Of a DNA stretch of 64,000 bases, positions 53,441-64,000 are shown piece by piece. The translations under genes and the position numbers were made by a program. The DNA lies in assembly GCF_002571225.1 (NCBI RefSeq), contig NZ_NVEC01000048.1, positions 46,291-110,290 on the forward strand, given 5' to 3'. The notes beneath the pieces are model-generated. The model searched no databases and was not told where the DNA came from. It worked only from the letters and a program-made list of their open reading frames with translations. How positions within the stretch are numbered: position 1 is the stretch's first letter; every line of letters begins with the position of its first letter. The stretch is from Bacillus sp. AFS059628. GTDB taxonomy: Bacteria; Bacillota; Bacilli; Bacillales; Bacillaceae_G.

Positions 53441-53764
53441 ATGCCTGCTCATATAAAAGAGTTTGTTATTGTAAATAACACTGGGAATATATTTACTGGT
53501 GATAATTTGAGTGATACTTCATTTACTGCTTCGAAATCGTATAGTGGTTCAATGGGGTGTACTTGGATTGATGTTGTTACAGTAATAGGAACGGAGACGA
53601 AGCTTTGTTTACAGCCAGGTGATTCAGTGACGACAACATATACACGAGGTACTCCTGCTGGTACTGTAATAGGAACAAATATGGGGCAAAGTGTAAATGC
53701 ATCGAGTATAGCACAGGCTGTCCCTAATACAGATAATATGGATTCAATTGCTGGACTCCCCTAA
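53441..53764 (+). CDS. GerPA/GerPF-family spore protein, copy 2
   Basis: The 107-residue protein starts MPAHIKEFVIVNNTGNIFTG and keeps the GDNLSDTSF...SKSYSGSMG core of the GerP fold, then adds about 50 residues rich in Thr and Gly. It lies 20 bases after copy 1 and just before the collagen-like gene, suggesting a spore-surface unit. AGGAAAGG is upstream. Confidence 0.65.
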   Translation: MPAHIKEFVIVNNTGNIFTGDNLSDTSFTASKSYSGSMGCTWIDVVTVIGTETKLCLQPGDSVTTTYTRGTPAGTVIGTNMGQSVNASSIAQAVPNTDNMDSIAGLP

Positions 53765-53784
53765 AATCGTAGGGGAGTTTTTAT
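53752..53784 (+). terminator. Terminator of the GerPF-like pair
   Basis: ACTCCCCTA pairs with TAGGGGAGT, followed by TTTTATTT; the stop codon is inside the hairpin. Confidence 0.8.
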
Positions 53785-53880
53785 TTGTAAGAAAATCTAT
53801 AGCATAAAAATTGAAGTAATTGTTTGGAAATTAGTATTGGAGGCCTTTTTGAAAAATACAATTCAAATAGAAGGTGAGTT

Positions 53881-54000
53881 TTTATCCCACTTTAACGGGC
53901 AGTAAGACCTCACCTCAAAATTCAGCGAAAGTAAAGAAGTGGGGGGCGGGCTGCCCGTTAAAGCCCGATTGGTGAGGGCTGATTAAAGTTTCACTTTATA
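53881..54000. repeat. Dispersed repeat family 1, copy B
   Basis: The left end TATCCCACTTTAACGGGCAG and right end GATTAAAGTTTCACTTTAT match copies A and C. AACGGGCAG (53893) pairs with CTGCCCGTT (53951), and CCTCACC (53908) pairs with GGTGAGG (53971), an a-b-a'-b' order that can form a pseudoknot. Confidence 0.75.
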
Positions 54001-54003
54001 TGA

Positions 54004-55249
<1,246 letters not shown>

Positions 55250-55256
55250 TAAGAAG

Positions 55257-55292
55257 AAAACCTTGGGGCTTCTATGCTTCAAGGTTTTTTAT
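55257..55292 (+). terminator. Terminator of the collagen-like gene
   Basis: AAAACCTTG pairs with CAAGGTTTT, with GGGCTTC/GCTTC extending the stem; T residues follow. Confidence 0.75.
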
Positions 55293-55422
55293 CTCCTTAT
55301 TTGTATGTAGTCTCATTGATTAGGAAAGTTTTACTTTATTCACTTGAGCAAAAACATCGCAGTTCGAAAATATATTATAATAGAATGAAAAGAGAGAAAT
55401 TTGGCAGAAAGGGAGGGTGGCG

Positions 55423-56436
55423 ATGCAGGAGATGGTTACAGATTTTTTTGGACGCCCACTTCAAGATTTACGCATATCTGTCATTGATCGTTGCAATTTT
55501 AGATGTACATATTGTATGCCAGCGGAAGTGTTTGGGCCAGATTATGCTTTTTTGAAAGATGAGTTTTTACTGACGTTTGATGAAATTGAGCGATTGGCAA
55601 AATTATTTGTTAGCATCGGTGTACGAAAAATTAGACTTACTGGTGGCGAGCCACTACTTCGTAAAGATTTAGCAAAACTTATTGCACGTCTCGTGAAAAT
55701 TGACGGGCTGTTAGATATAGGGTTAACGACCAATGCGATTCATTTAACGAAGCAAGCAAAAGTATTAAAAGAAGCTGGATTACATAGAGTAAATGTTAGT
55801 TTAGATGCAATAGATGACGATGTATTTAAGGCTATTAATGGCCGAAATATTAATACGAAACCTGTTATAAAGGGAATTATGGCTGCAAAAGAGGCTGGGC
55901 TTGATGTAAAGGTAAACATGGTTGTGAAAAAAGGAATGAACGATCATCAAGTACTTCCGATGGCTGCATATTTTAAAGAGCAAGGAATCACGCTTAGGTT
56001 TATTGAGTTTATGGATGTTGGTAGTACAAATGGATGGAACTTTGATCAAGTTGTTACAAAGAAAGAACTAATTGAAATGATTCATAATGTGTATCCGCTT
56101 GAGCCAGCTGAAGCGAATTATTTTGGTGAAGTTGCGAAGCGATATCGTTACGTTGGAACAAATACCGAAGTCGGTTTTATTACTTCTGTTTCTGAGTCAT
56201 TTTGTTCTTCTTGTACGAGAGCGAGAATTTCGGCAGATGGAAAGTTTTATACTTGCTTATTTGCAACAGAAGGACTCGATATAAGGGAACTTCTTAGAGG
56301 AAAGCTTTCGGATGATGAGCTATTAAGCGTTATACAAGATGTATGGATGAATAGAAAAGATAGATATTCGGATGAACGGACAGAAGAAAGTGCAAAAAAT
56401 CGTCCGAAAATTGAAATGTCTTATATAGGAGGATAA
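55423..56436 (+). CDS. moaA: GTP 3',8-cyclase (molybdenum cofactor step 1)
   Basis: The 337-residue radical SAM enzyme has CNFRCTYC (CX3CX2C) near residue 24 for the first 4Fe-4S cluster, RLTGGEPL, and the C-terminal [20 protein letters not shown] cluster. It ends in the required Gly-Gly. It converts GTP to the cyclic intermediate that MoaC rearranges. AAAGGGAGG precedes the ATG at 55423. Confidence 0.96.
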   Translation: MQEMVTDFFGRPLQDLRISVIDRCNFRCTYCMPAEVFGPDYAFLKDEFLLTFDEIERLAKLFVSIGVRKIRLTGGEPLLRKDLAKLIARLVKIDGLLDIGLTTNAIHLTKQAKVLKEAGLHRVNVSLDAIDDDVFKAINGRNINTKPVIKGIMAAKEAGLDVKVNMVVKKGMNDHQVLPMAAYFKEQGITLRFIEFMDVGSTNGWNFDQVVTKKELIEMIHNVYPLEPAEANYFGEVAKRYRYVGTNTEVGFITSVSESFCSSCTRARISADGKFYTCLFATEGLDIRELLRGKLSDDELLSVIQDVWMNRKDRYSDERTEESAKNRPKIEMSYIGG

Positions 56437-56452
56437 GAAAGGGGGCTATCGT

Positions 56453-57466
56453 ATGCAGGAGCGATATTCAAGACAAATATTATTTGCTGGTGTTGGGGAA
56501 GAAGGGCAGAGAAAAATTAGAGAGAAGCATATACTTATTATTGGTGCTGGTGCTCTTGGTGCGGCAAATGCAGAAGCGATTGTTAGAGCAGGTGTTGGAA
56601 AAATAACAATTGCGGATCGTGATTATGTAGAATGGAGCAATTTACAAAGGCAACAGTTATATACAGAAGAAGACGCAAAGCAGTATAAACCGAAGGCGGT
56701 AGCAGCGGCAGAGCATTTAAAAGCGATTAATTCTGAGGTGGAAATAAATCCGGTTGTGACTGATGTAACAGTGCAAGAAATGGAAGAGTTAGTGAAGGAT
56801 GTAGATTTAATATTAGATGCAACAGATAATTTTGAAACGCGTCTTCTTATTAATGATATTTCACAAAAGTATAATATTCCGTGGATATATGGTGGTTGCG
56901 TTGGAAGCTACGGAGTAACGTATACAATTTTACCAGGAAAAACACCGTGTTTCCGCTGTTTAATGGAGCATCCGGCAAGCGGAGCAACATGTGATACGGC
57001 TGGTATTATACAGCCGGCAGTACAATTAGTTGTGGCGCATCAAATCACGGAAGCGCTGAAAATATTAGTAGAAGACTATGGGGTACTTCGCGAAACGATG
57101 TTATCATTTGACCTTTGGAATAATCAGCAGATGGCATTTAAAGTGAATAGACAGAAAAAAGAAACGTGTTTATCTTGCGGAAGATTACGTACATATCCAA
57201 GTTTAACATTTGAAGCACAAACGAAAACAGAAGTGCTATGTGGCCGAAATACAGTACAAATCCGTCCAGGTGTGCGGAATGAATTTCATTTAGAGGAAAT
57301 TAAAAAGCGCTTACAAAGAAGTGTGGATGTAAAAGCTACTCCGTATTTATTATCATTTCCAGTAGAGGAATTTCGTTTTGTTTTATTTACAGATGGCAGG
57401 GCGTTTATTCATGGAACGAATGATATCAATGTAGCAAGACGTTTATATGCAAGATATATAGGTTGA
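56453..57466 (+). CDS. moeB: MoeB/ThiF-type adenylyltransferase
   Basis: The 337-residue E1-like protein has RYSRQILFAGVGEEGQ, the nucleotide loop GAGALGAANAE near residue 32, ATDNFETR and CxxC zinc pairs (CFRC and CLSC). It adenylates the C-terminal glycine of MoaD (or ThiS). The C-terminal 75 residues beyond the zinc pair form an extension. It lies 16 bases after moaA. Confidence 0.93.
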   Translation: MQERYSRQILFAGVGEEGQRKIREKHILIIGAGALGAANAEAIVRAGVGKITIADRDYVEWSNLQRQQLYTEEDAKQYKPKAVAAAEHLKAINSEVEINPVVTDVTVQEMEELVKDVDLILDATDNFETRLLINDISQKYNIPWIYGGCVGSYGVTYTILPGKTPCFRCLMEHPASGATCDTAGIIQPAVQLVVAHQITEALKILVEDYGVLRETMLSFDLWNNQQMAFKVNRQKKETCLSCGRLRTYPSLTFEAQTKTEVLCGRNTVQIRPGVRNEFHLEEIKKRLQRSVDVKATPYLLSFPVEEFRFVLFTDGRAFIHGTNDINVARRLYARYIG

Positions 57467-57491
57467 ACCTAAAGAAGCCCTTTAGGTTCAA
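57464..57491. terminator. Hairpin between convergent moeB and moaC
   Basis: TTGAACCTAAAG pairs with CTTTAGGTTCAA. No T run follows on either strand, so it is a weak terminator. Confidence 0.45.
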
Positions 57492-57502
57492 CAGAGGGAA
57501 GA

Positions 57503-57988
57503 TTAAACTTTTCGCGTATAATCTCCACTTTTTCCACCTGTTTTTTCAAGTAAGTACGTTTCGCCAATAATCATACCTTTATCAACAGCCTTACACATAT
57601 CGTACACGGTAAGAGCGGTAGCGGAAGCCGCTGTTAAAGCTTCCATTTCAACACCGGTGCTACCTTCTGTTTTAACTTTTACTTCAATAAGTAATCGATA
57701 TTGTTCACCGGATTGTTTCCAATCGAAGGAAACGTCAACACCTTTTAACAATAAAGGATGGCACATTGGGATAATATCAGAAGTGCGTTTCGCAGCCATA
57801 ATACCTGCGATTTGTGCAACTGCTAATACGTCACCTTTCCCGATTTCATTGTGAGAGATTTTATCGTAAATTTCTTTTGTAACAACAATGCTAGAGCACG
57901 CAATTGCTGTTCGAACGGTTGCTTTTTTGTCGCTTATATCAACCATCTTCGCGCGTCCTTGGTCATTAAAGTGTGTGAATGAAGACAT
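57503..57988 (-). CDS. moaC: Cyclic pyranopterin monophosphate synthase
   Basis: The 161-residue protein has [14 protein letters not shown] near the start, the PMCHPLLL active-site stretch near residue 75 and the conserved [16 protein letters not shown]. It forms cPMP in the first Moco stage with MoaA. It is encoded opposite to the flanking moe/moa genes. AAGGAGG precedes the ATG. Confidence 0.96.
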   Translation of the reverse strand: MSSFTHFNDQGRAKMVDISDKKATVRTAIACSSIVVTKEIYDKISHNEIGKGDVLAVAQIAGIMAAKRTSDIIPMCHPLLLKGVDVSFDWKQSGEQYRLLIEVKVKTEGSTGVEMEALTAASATALTVYDMCKAVDKGMIIGETYLLEKTGGKSGDYTRKV

Positions 57989-58071
57989 GGAATTCCTCCT
58001 TGAAGTAATTTCTATTCAATATATAAAGTTTAATCGAGATAAAAAAAATTGCAAATATGGGGTGAGAAACG

Positions 58072-59361
58072 ATGGTAGAAAAACGAATTCCGATTCAAGT
58101 TGCAGAGGCAGTAGAGAGAGTAATGGAATATGCGAAGAATGGTGAAATAGAAGAGGTTTCTATTACGGAAAGTTACGGGAGAATTCTTGGGGAGGATGTT
58201 ATCTCTGATCATGACGTTCCTCATTTCGATCGTTCTCCTTACGATGGTTTCGCAATTCGAGCAGAAGATACGAAGGAAGCAAATCAAGAGAATGCGATTG
58301 AGTTTGAAGTAATAGGAGAAATCGGGGCGGGATCTGTTTTTACAGAAAAAGTAGGATCTTTTCAGGCGGTTCGTATTATGACAGGAGCAGCTATTCCAGA
58401 TGATTGTAATGCAGTCGTCATGCTAGAGTTGACGGAAGGTTTTGAGAAGAACGGAAAAACATATATGAAGTTAAAGCGTCCTTTTCACAGTGGTGACAAT
58501 GTATCATTTAAAGGAGAAGATATAAAGCAAAATCAAGTTCTCGTTCAGAAAGGTGTTGCAATTAATCCAGGTGTTGCGGCCTTATTAGCGACGTTTGGAT
58601 ATAGTACTGTGAAGGTTGTAAAACAGCCTGTTGTTGGGATTGTGACGACAGGAAGTGAACTGTTAGAAGTACATGAGTCGTTACAGCCGGGGAAAATTAG
58701 AAATAGTAACTCGTATATGATTGCCGCTCAAATTATGAAAGCCGGAGGGAAAGTTCGTTATTATGGCCAACTTGCCGACGAGTTAGATGCATGCTTTGCA
58801 GCTGTTCAATCAGCGATGAATGAGGTTGATATTTTAATTACGACAGGCGGTGTGTCGGTAGGGGATTATGACTACTTGCCGGCTATTTATGAAAGATTAC
58901 AAGCGAATGTACTCTTTAATAAAATAGCGATGAGACCAGGAAGTGTAACGACAGTAGCTGAAGTTGACGGAAAGTTACTTTTCGGTTTATCAGGGAATCC
59001 GTCAGCTTGTTACGTAGGATTTGAGCTATTTGTGCATCCGATTATAAAAACATATTTGTATGCGAAGGAGCCTCACGTATATAGAGCAGATGCTATTTTA
59101 CAAAAAGACTTTCCAAAGCCAAATCCGTTTACTCGTTTTGTAAGAGCAAAGGTGACAATTATGGACGGAGCATTACAAGCGATGCCGGTCGGTTTAGATA
59201 AATCGAGTGCGGTATCTTCACTTGCCGATGCGAATGCCTTTATTGTGCTACCTGGAGGAACGAGAGGATTTGAGGCAGGGATGAAAGTATCTGTATTATT
59301 GTTAGAGCACGCCGAGGGATGTGATTGGCCATGGGAAAAGCCCCTTCAATCTTACAAATAG
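58072..59361 (+). CDS. moeA: Molybdopterin molybdenumtransferase
   Basis: The 429-residue protein has the N-terminal domain with DVPHFDRSPYDGFAI, and the MogA-like domain with IVTTGSEL and TTGGVSVGDYDYLP. The C-terminal domain starts near residue 345. It inserts molybdate into adenylated molybdopterin. GGGGTG precedes the ATG. The end overlaps mobB by about 30 bases. Confidence 0.96.
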   Translation: MVEKRIPIQVAEAVERVMEYAKNGEIEEVSITESYGRILGEDVISDHDVPHFDRSPYDGFAIRAEDTKEANQENAIEFEVIGEIGAGSVFTEKVGSFQAVRIMTGAAIPDDCNAVVMLELTEGFEKNGKTYMKLKRPFHSGDNVSFKGEDIKQNQVLVQKGVAINPGVAALLATFGYSTVKVVKQPVVGIVTTGSELLEVHESLQPGKIRNSNSYMIAAQIMKAGGKVRYYGQLADELDACFAAVQSAMNEVDILITTGGVSVGDYDYLPAIYERLQANVLFNKIAMRPGSVTTVAEVDGKLLFGLSGNPSACYVGFELFVHPIIKTYLYAKEPHVYRADAILQKDFPKPNPFTRFVRAKVTIMDGALQAMPVGLDKSSAVSSLADANAFIVLPGGTRGFEAGMKVSVLLLEHAEGCDWPWEKPLQSYK

Positions 59362-59846
59362 TAGGATATCAAAATAGCGGAAAAACAACACTTGTGGAGA
59401 AAATCGTGCATACGTTAGCTGAACAGAAAATGAAGGTTGCTACCATTAAACATCACGGGCACGGTGGTTTTCCGGAAGTAGCACAAAAGGATAGTGAAAA
59501 GCACCGAAAGGCTGGTGCTGTTGTCAGTAGTGTAGAAGGTGCTGGATTACTTTCCCTTTCATCATTAAGAGAGAAATGGTCGTTGCAAGAAATCATTCGC
59601 TTATATGAGTTTTTTGAAGTGGATACAATTTTAATTGAAGGCTATAAAAAAGAGAGCTATCCAAAAGTAGTTTTACTTCGTTCTGTGGAAGACGTTGAGC
59701 TTTTACATAAAGTAGAGAATATAGTAGCGGTTATTGCGTGGTATGATGTTCCCGCAAACTTACGGGAAGAATATAAAGTATTTCATATAACAGAAGAAGA
59801 TTTGTATATAGACTGGTTTGTACAAACGGTAAGGAGTACGAAATGA
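59331..59846 (+). CDS. mobB: Molybdopterin-guanine dinucleotide biosynthesis adaptor
   Basis: The 171-residue P-loop protein has GYQNSGKTTL at residues 12-21 and TIKHHGHG. It assists MobA in GTP use. The ATG at 59331 lies inside the end of moeA. GAGGGA is 11 bases upstream. It overlaps moaE by four bases. Confidence 0.93.
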   Translation: MGKAPSILQIVGYQNSGKTTLVEKIVHTLAEQKMKVATIKHHGHGGFPEVAQKDSEKHRKAGAVVSSVEGAGLLSLSSLREKWSLQEIIRLYEFFEVDTILIEGYKKESYPKVVLLRSVEDVELLHKVENIVAVIAWYDVPANLREEYKVFHITEEDLYIDWFVQTVRSTK

Positions 59847-60307
59847 CAAATACGTATTATGAAGTAATTGATACAGAAATCTTGGTTGAAGAGGTAACGA
59901 AGAAGGTTATTCGCCGTGAATGTGGTGCTGTTACAACATTTATTGGAACGGTTAGAGAGTTTACGAAAGGGCGTCGTACATTATACTTAGAATACGTCGC
60001 TTACAAAACGATGGCAGAAAAGATGCTAGAGAAAATTGGCTCAGAAGTGAAAGAGAAGTGGCCAGGCACATACGTTGCGATTACACATCGCATTGGTACA
60101 CTACAAATTTCTGATATTGCGGTTGTGGTGGCTGTTTCAACACCGCATCGTAAAGCGGCTTATGAAGCGAATGAATATATTATGGAACGCATAAAACAAA
60201 TTGTTCCGATTTGGAAAAAGGAGTTTTGGGAAGATGGAGACTCTTGGATTGGTGATCAATTAGAAAAAACGCCATATCCGTCGGGAGAGCCTGGGAAGGA
60301 GCTATAA
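59843..60307 (+). CDS. moaE: Molybdopterin synthase large subunit
   Basis: The 154-residue catalytic subunit has GAVTTFIGTVREFTKG near residue 33, the conserved HRIGTLQISDIAVVVAVS, HRKAAY, and IKQIVPIWKKEFW with the catalytic lysine. It transfers sulphur from thiocarboxylated MoaD to cPMP. It is coupled to mobB upstream and lies two bases from moaD. Confidence 0.95.
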   Translation: MTNTYYEVIDTEILVEEVTKKVIRRECGAVTTFIGTVREFTKGRRTLYLEYVAYKTMAEKMLEKIGSEVKEKWPGTYVAITHRIGTLQISDIAVVVAVSTPHRKAAYEANEYIMERIKQIVPIWKKEFWEDGDSWIGDQLEKTPYPSGEPGKEL

Positions 60308-60309
60308 GT

Positions 60310-60543
60310 ATGATTCGAGTATTGTTATTTGCACACTTGCAAGAGGAAGCTGGAACAAGTGAGTTGCAAATAGAGAAAGAAAATATTACGGTTGCAGAGT
60401 TAAAAGATGTTGTTGCTAAAGAATATAATGTACCAGTGGCAGCACCAATTATGGTTGCGATTAATGAAGAATATGCAAATGAAGATGACAGGGTCCAATC
60501 TGGTGATGTTGTTGCACTAATCCCACCGGTGAGCGGTGGTTAA
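60310..60543 (+). CDS. moaD: Molybdopterin synthase sulphur carrier subunit
   Basis: The 77-residue ubiquitin-fold protein ends in PPVSGG, whose terminal Gly is adenylated and thiocarboxylated. It is the last gene of the moeA-mobB-moaE-moaD unit, followed by a terminator. Confidence 0.95.
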   Translation: MIRVLLFAHLQEEAGTSELQIEKENITVAELKDVVAKEYNVPVAAPIMVAINEEYANEDDRVQSGDVVALIPPVSGG

Positions 60544-60554
60544 TATTGGATTCA

Positions 60555-60594
60555 TTAAAACGACTTTCCTATATAAGGGAAGTCGTTTTTTTAT
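60555..60594 (+). terminator. Terminator of the Moco operon
   Basis: AAAACGACTTTCC pairs with GGGAAGTCGTTTT, followed by T residues. Confidence 0.9.
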
Positions 60595-60636
60595 GGCAGT
60601 TTTGCGAACACTAACGTATAGAACAAGGAGGGTACT

Positions 60637-61056
60637 ATGAAAAAAATATGTGTAGTTATTATTATGCTATGTTCGGTCTTTTTCTTTTCTCCAAGTGATT
60701 CTTTCGCGAAAGAATCAAGGGAGCAGCTTTTAGAGAGTGCATTATCGAATAGGTACTATTCAGTTATTAGACAAGTAACAGAAGATCAATATGAATGTGC
60801 TTCAGTTATAAATGTAAAGCGTCTCGGCAAGAATGATGAGTTCGTTCCTAGATTTGAAACTACGTTACAATTTCTTACGTTCCAAGGTGCACATAATCCG
60901 CCGAATGATAAAGTTACACTTACTTTGGAAGATCATTTAGATCACGTAAAGATAAAGAAAGTGGAGCGAGAAAAGAATGTTTCTAGTTCTATTGCAGAGA
61001 AAGTTTGTGAACGAGAAAAAGAAAAAATAAAAGCTCACTCTAATGATTTAGAGTAA
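60637..61056 (+). CDS. Secreted DUF3888-family protein
   Basis: The 139-residue protein has a cleavable signal peptide (about residues 1-24, ending SFA-KES). The mature part holds the DUF3888 pattern LLESALSNRYYSVIRQVTE. Function unknown. AAGGAGG precedes the ATG. It is 36 bases upstream of glcU with no terminator in between, so co-transcription is possible. Confidence 0.78.
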   Translation: MKKICVVIIMLCSVFFFSPSDSFAKESREQLLESALSNRYYSVIRQVTEDQYECASVINVKRLGKNDEFVPRFETTLQFLTFQGAHNPPNDKVTLTLEDHLDHVKIKKVEREKNVSSSIAEKVCEREKEKIKAHSNDLE

Positions 61057-61092
61057 TAACTTATAACATTTAATAAAGAAAGGTAATGAGCG

Positions 61093-62749
<1,657 letters not shown>

Positions 62750-62750
62750 T

Positions 62751-62790
62751 AAAAAAGAACAAAGAGATAAATCTCTTTGTTCTTTTTTTT
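62751..62790 (+). terminator. glcU-gdh terminator
   Basis: AAAGAACAAAGAGAT pairs perfectly with ATCTCTTTGTTCTTT, followed by a T run. Confidence 0.92.
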
Positions 62791-62818
62791 GCAAAAAAAA
62801 TAGCGCCAGCTATTTTAA
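62791..62818 (-). terminator. Terminator of the CarD-like gene
   Basis: On the minus strand AATAGC pairs with GCTATT around TGGC, followed by TTTTTTT. Confidence 0.7.
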
Positions 62819-62820
62819 AT

Positions 62821-63300
62821 TTAGTGATTCATTGTATCTTGAAGAAATTCTGTTGCTTGATGTTCAGAAACATTTTGCACAAGTGCAACTTCGCTAATCA
62901 TCATTTTTCGGGCATTATCTAGCATTTGTTTTTCGCTCGCATTTAAAGCTCTTTCTTTATTGCGGCGAAGTAAATCCCGAACAACTTCTGCGCTATCTTG
63001 CAGATTGCCGTTTTTCATTTTTTCCATATTCATTGTATATCTTTGTTTCCAGGAAAGTGATGTGTCTGATTCCCCGTTTTGAAATTCAAGAAGTATATCA
63101 TCTAACGTACCTTTATCTACGATATAACGAATACCCGATTTTTGTAATTGATCCATAGGAAGCATTACTTGCATATCTTTACTAATGATGCGTATCACAC
63201 AATATTGACGTATTGTTCCTAATATTTCTTTCTCTTCAATGGCTTCGATGACTCCTGCGCCGTTCATTGGATAAACAATTTTATCACCAATTTGAAACAA
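62821..63300 (-). CDS. CarD-family transcriptional regulator
   Basis: The 159-residue protein has the CarD/TRCF RNA-polymerase-interacting domain (FQIGDKIVYPMNGAGVIEAI, residues 1-60) followed by a helical domain. CarD proteins bind RNA polymerase beta and stabilise open complexes. The start is taken at TTG 63300, eight bases after GGAGG, which matches the usual MFQIGD N-terminus; an ATG at 63315 would place the ribosome site inside the gene. Confidence 0.9.
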   Translation of the reverse strand: MFQIGDKIVYPMNGAGVIEAIEEKEILGTIRQYCVIRIISKDMQVMLPMDQLQKSGIRYIVDKGTLDDILLEFQNGESDTSLSWKQRYTMNMEKMKNGNLQDSAEVVRDLLRRNKERALNASEKQMLDNARKMMISEVALVQNVSEHQATEFLQDTMNH

Positions 63301-63570
63301 ATCATCCACCTCCATATGTGGTAACCATCTTTAATGATATCATAAGTATATAAAAATGTCAAATTTTATATAATACCATAATGTTAATATTATAGTCAAT
63401 AAGTAAAAGCTCTTTTTATTTATATTTTTTTGTTCTTACTTATGTATGACTTTTTTAGAAAAATAGTACAGGTGAGGGAGGAAGGCATATCCACTTATTT
63501 TTTAAGCATAAAATGTAAAATCGCTAATACAATATACCTAAATCCGTTCTTTGCAAAGGAGGGAGAGAAG

Positions 63571-63807
63571 GTGGGGCGCACAATAAAAATTGATATTACA
63601 AATAAAGTTGTAGCTAAATTTAGGCCAGATTATTTGGAATTATATACGAGTAAATTTATGATAGGTAAGTTTTATGTCTATACTGAAGGTAAAGAATATG
63701 TGTTAGAAGACGGATATATATATGAAGACGGAAAATTTTATCGCATCATAGATACGCACCGTGGCAATAATCAAGCGGCGGAGGGCTGCGATCTAGGATG
63801 GTGTTAA
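63571..63807 (+). CDS. Hypothetical protein upstream of cse60
   Basis: The 78-residue protein has alternating beta-like and Tyr-rich stretches and ends GCDLGWC with two cysteines. The GTG at 63571 follows AAAGGAGGG; the upstream open frame lacks a site. The two-base gap to the sporulation gene cse60 suggests co-expression during sporulation. Family not recognised. Confidence 0.7.
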   Translation: MGRTIKIDITNKVVAKFRPDYLELYTSKFMIGKFYVYTEGKEYVLEDGYIYEDGKFYRIIDTHRGNNQAAEGCDLGWC

Positions 63808-63808
63808 C

Positions 63809-63991
63809 ATGATTCGTGTAAAAGTATTTGATGAAAGTCACGAAAAAGACTTAGAAGACGCTGTAAATGTTTTTTTGAAAAAGATTGATGATAGTAACTT
63901 TGTAGATATTAAGTATCAAGTTGGTGTTTCCATTAACGATGATGAAAACCAAATTTATTGTTTTTCAGCAATGATCGTTTATAAAGCATAA
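63809..63991 (+). CDS. cse60: Sporulation protein Cse60
   Basis: The 60-residue acidic protein begins MIRVKVFDESHEKDLEDAVN and contains VDIKYQVGVS and YCFSAMIVYK, matching the length and layout of B. subtilis Cse60, an early sigma-E-dependent sporulation protein of unknown function. The gene follows the previous one by a single base. The start of a terminator stem is cut at the window end. Confidence 0.8.
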   Translation: MIRVKVFDESHEKDLEDAVNVFLKKIDDSNFVDIKYQVGVSINDDENQIYCFSAMIVYKA

Positions 63992-64000
63992 AAAAGAGCT

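Overview
The window is a low-GC Bacillus chromosome segment, very probably from the Bacillus cereus group (cereus, anthracis or thuringiensis). The reasons are strong AGGAGG-type ribosome binding sites with many TTG and GTG starts, a gerI/gerH germinant-receptor operon whose A subunit carries a Gln-rich repeat, a BclA-type collagen-like exosporium gene, and several families of short dispersed intergenic repeats. Gene order partly matches the B. subtilis ytlA-ytlC-ytlD, pckA/metK, ytoA-ytpA-ytpB, ytqA-ytqB-ytzC and leuS neighbourhoods. I see no rRNA, tRNA, CRISPR array, insertion sequence or prophage.

Layout. 1-6.5 kb: small membrane and secreted proteins, a HAD phosphatase, a lipoprotein metallopeptidase, a three-gene ABC importer (YtlACD/ThiXYZ-like) and a ywbE remnant. 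6.5-10.2 kb: a GT39-type glycosyltransferase divergent from an LTA-synthase-family protein. 10.3-14 kb: an alpha/beta hydrolase and two overlapping histidine-kinase paralogues, the second lacking the phosphoacceptor histidine. 14-17 kb: small membrane proteins and a tandem 141-bp intergenic repeat. 17-21.5 kb: pckA and metK divergent around a SAM riboswitch, a GNAT acetyltransferase and a two-gene micro-operon. 21.7-33.9 kb: moaB-mobA, cell-envelope enzymes, ytoA, ytpA-ytpB, a PepSY protein, an amino acid racemase, an ABC exporter, ytqA-ytqB and ytzC. 34-42 kb: a DUF418 protein, a BceAB-type transporter without its two-component system, a degenerate tyrosine recombinase, khtTU and an MFS transporter. 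42-45 kb: leuS behind a T-box leader with an extra structured 5' segment. 45-55.3 kb: spore-related genes, namely a His-rich repeat protein, gerI, two GerPF-like proteins and the collagen-like gene, mixed with a MetX-like enzyme and a rhodanese. 55.4-60.5 kb: a molybdenum cofactor cluster (moaA, moeB, moaC, moeA, mobB, moaE, moaD). 60.6-64 kb: glcU-gdh, a CarD regulator and Cse60.

How the genes fit together. Three themes recur. The first is spore assembly and germination (gerI, GerPF-like, BclA-like, His-rich protein, glcU-gdh, cse60). The second is Moco synthesis, split between 21.8-22.9 kb and 55.4-60.5 kb, with no molybdoenzyme in the window. The third is RNA-level regulation (S-box, T-box, dispersed structured repeats). 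The observations most worth checking are the pseudo-histidine-kinase partner, the single-G frameshift in the collagen repeat, the extra folded domain ahead of the leuS T-box, the tandem 141-bp repeat, and the two dispersed repeat families that sit against stop codons or terminators.
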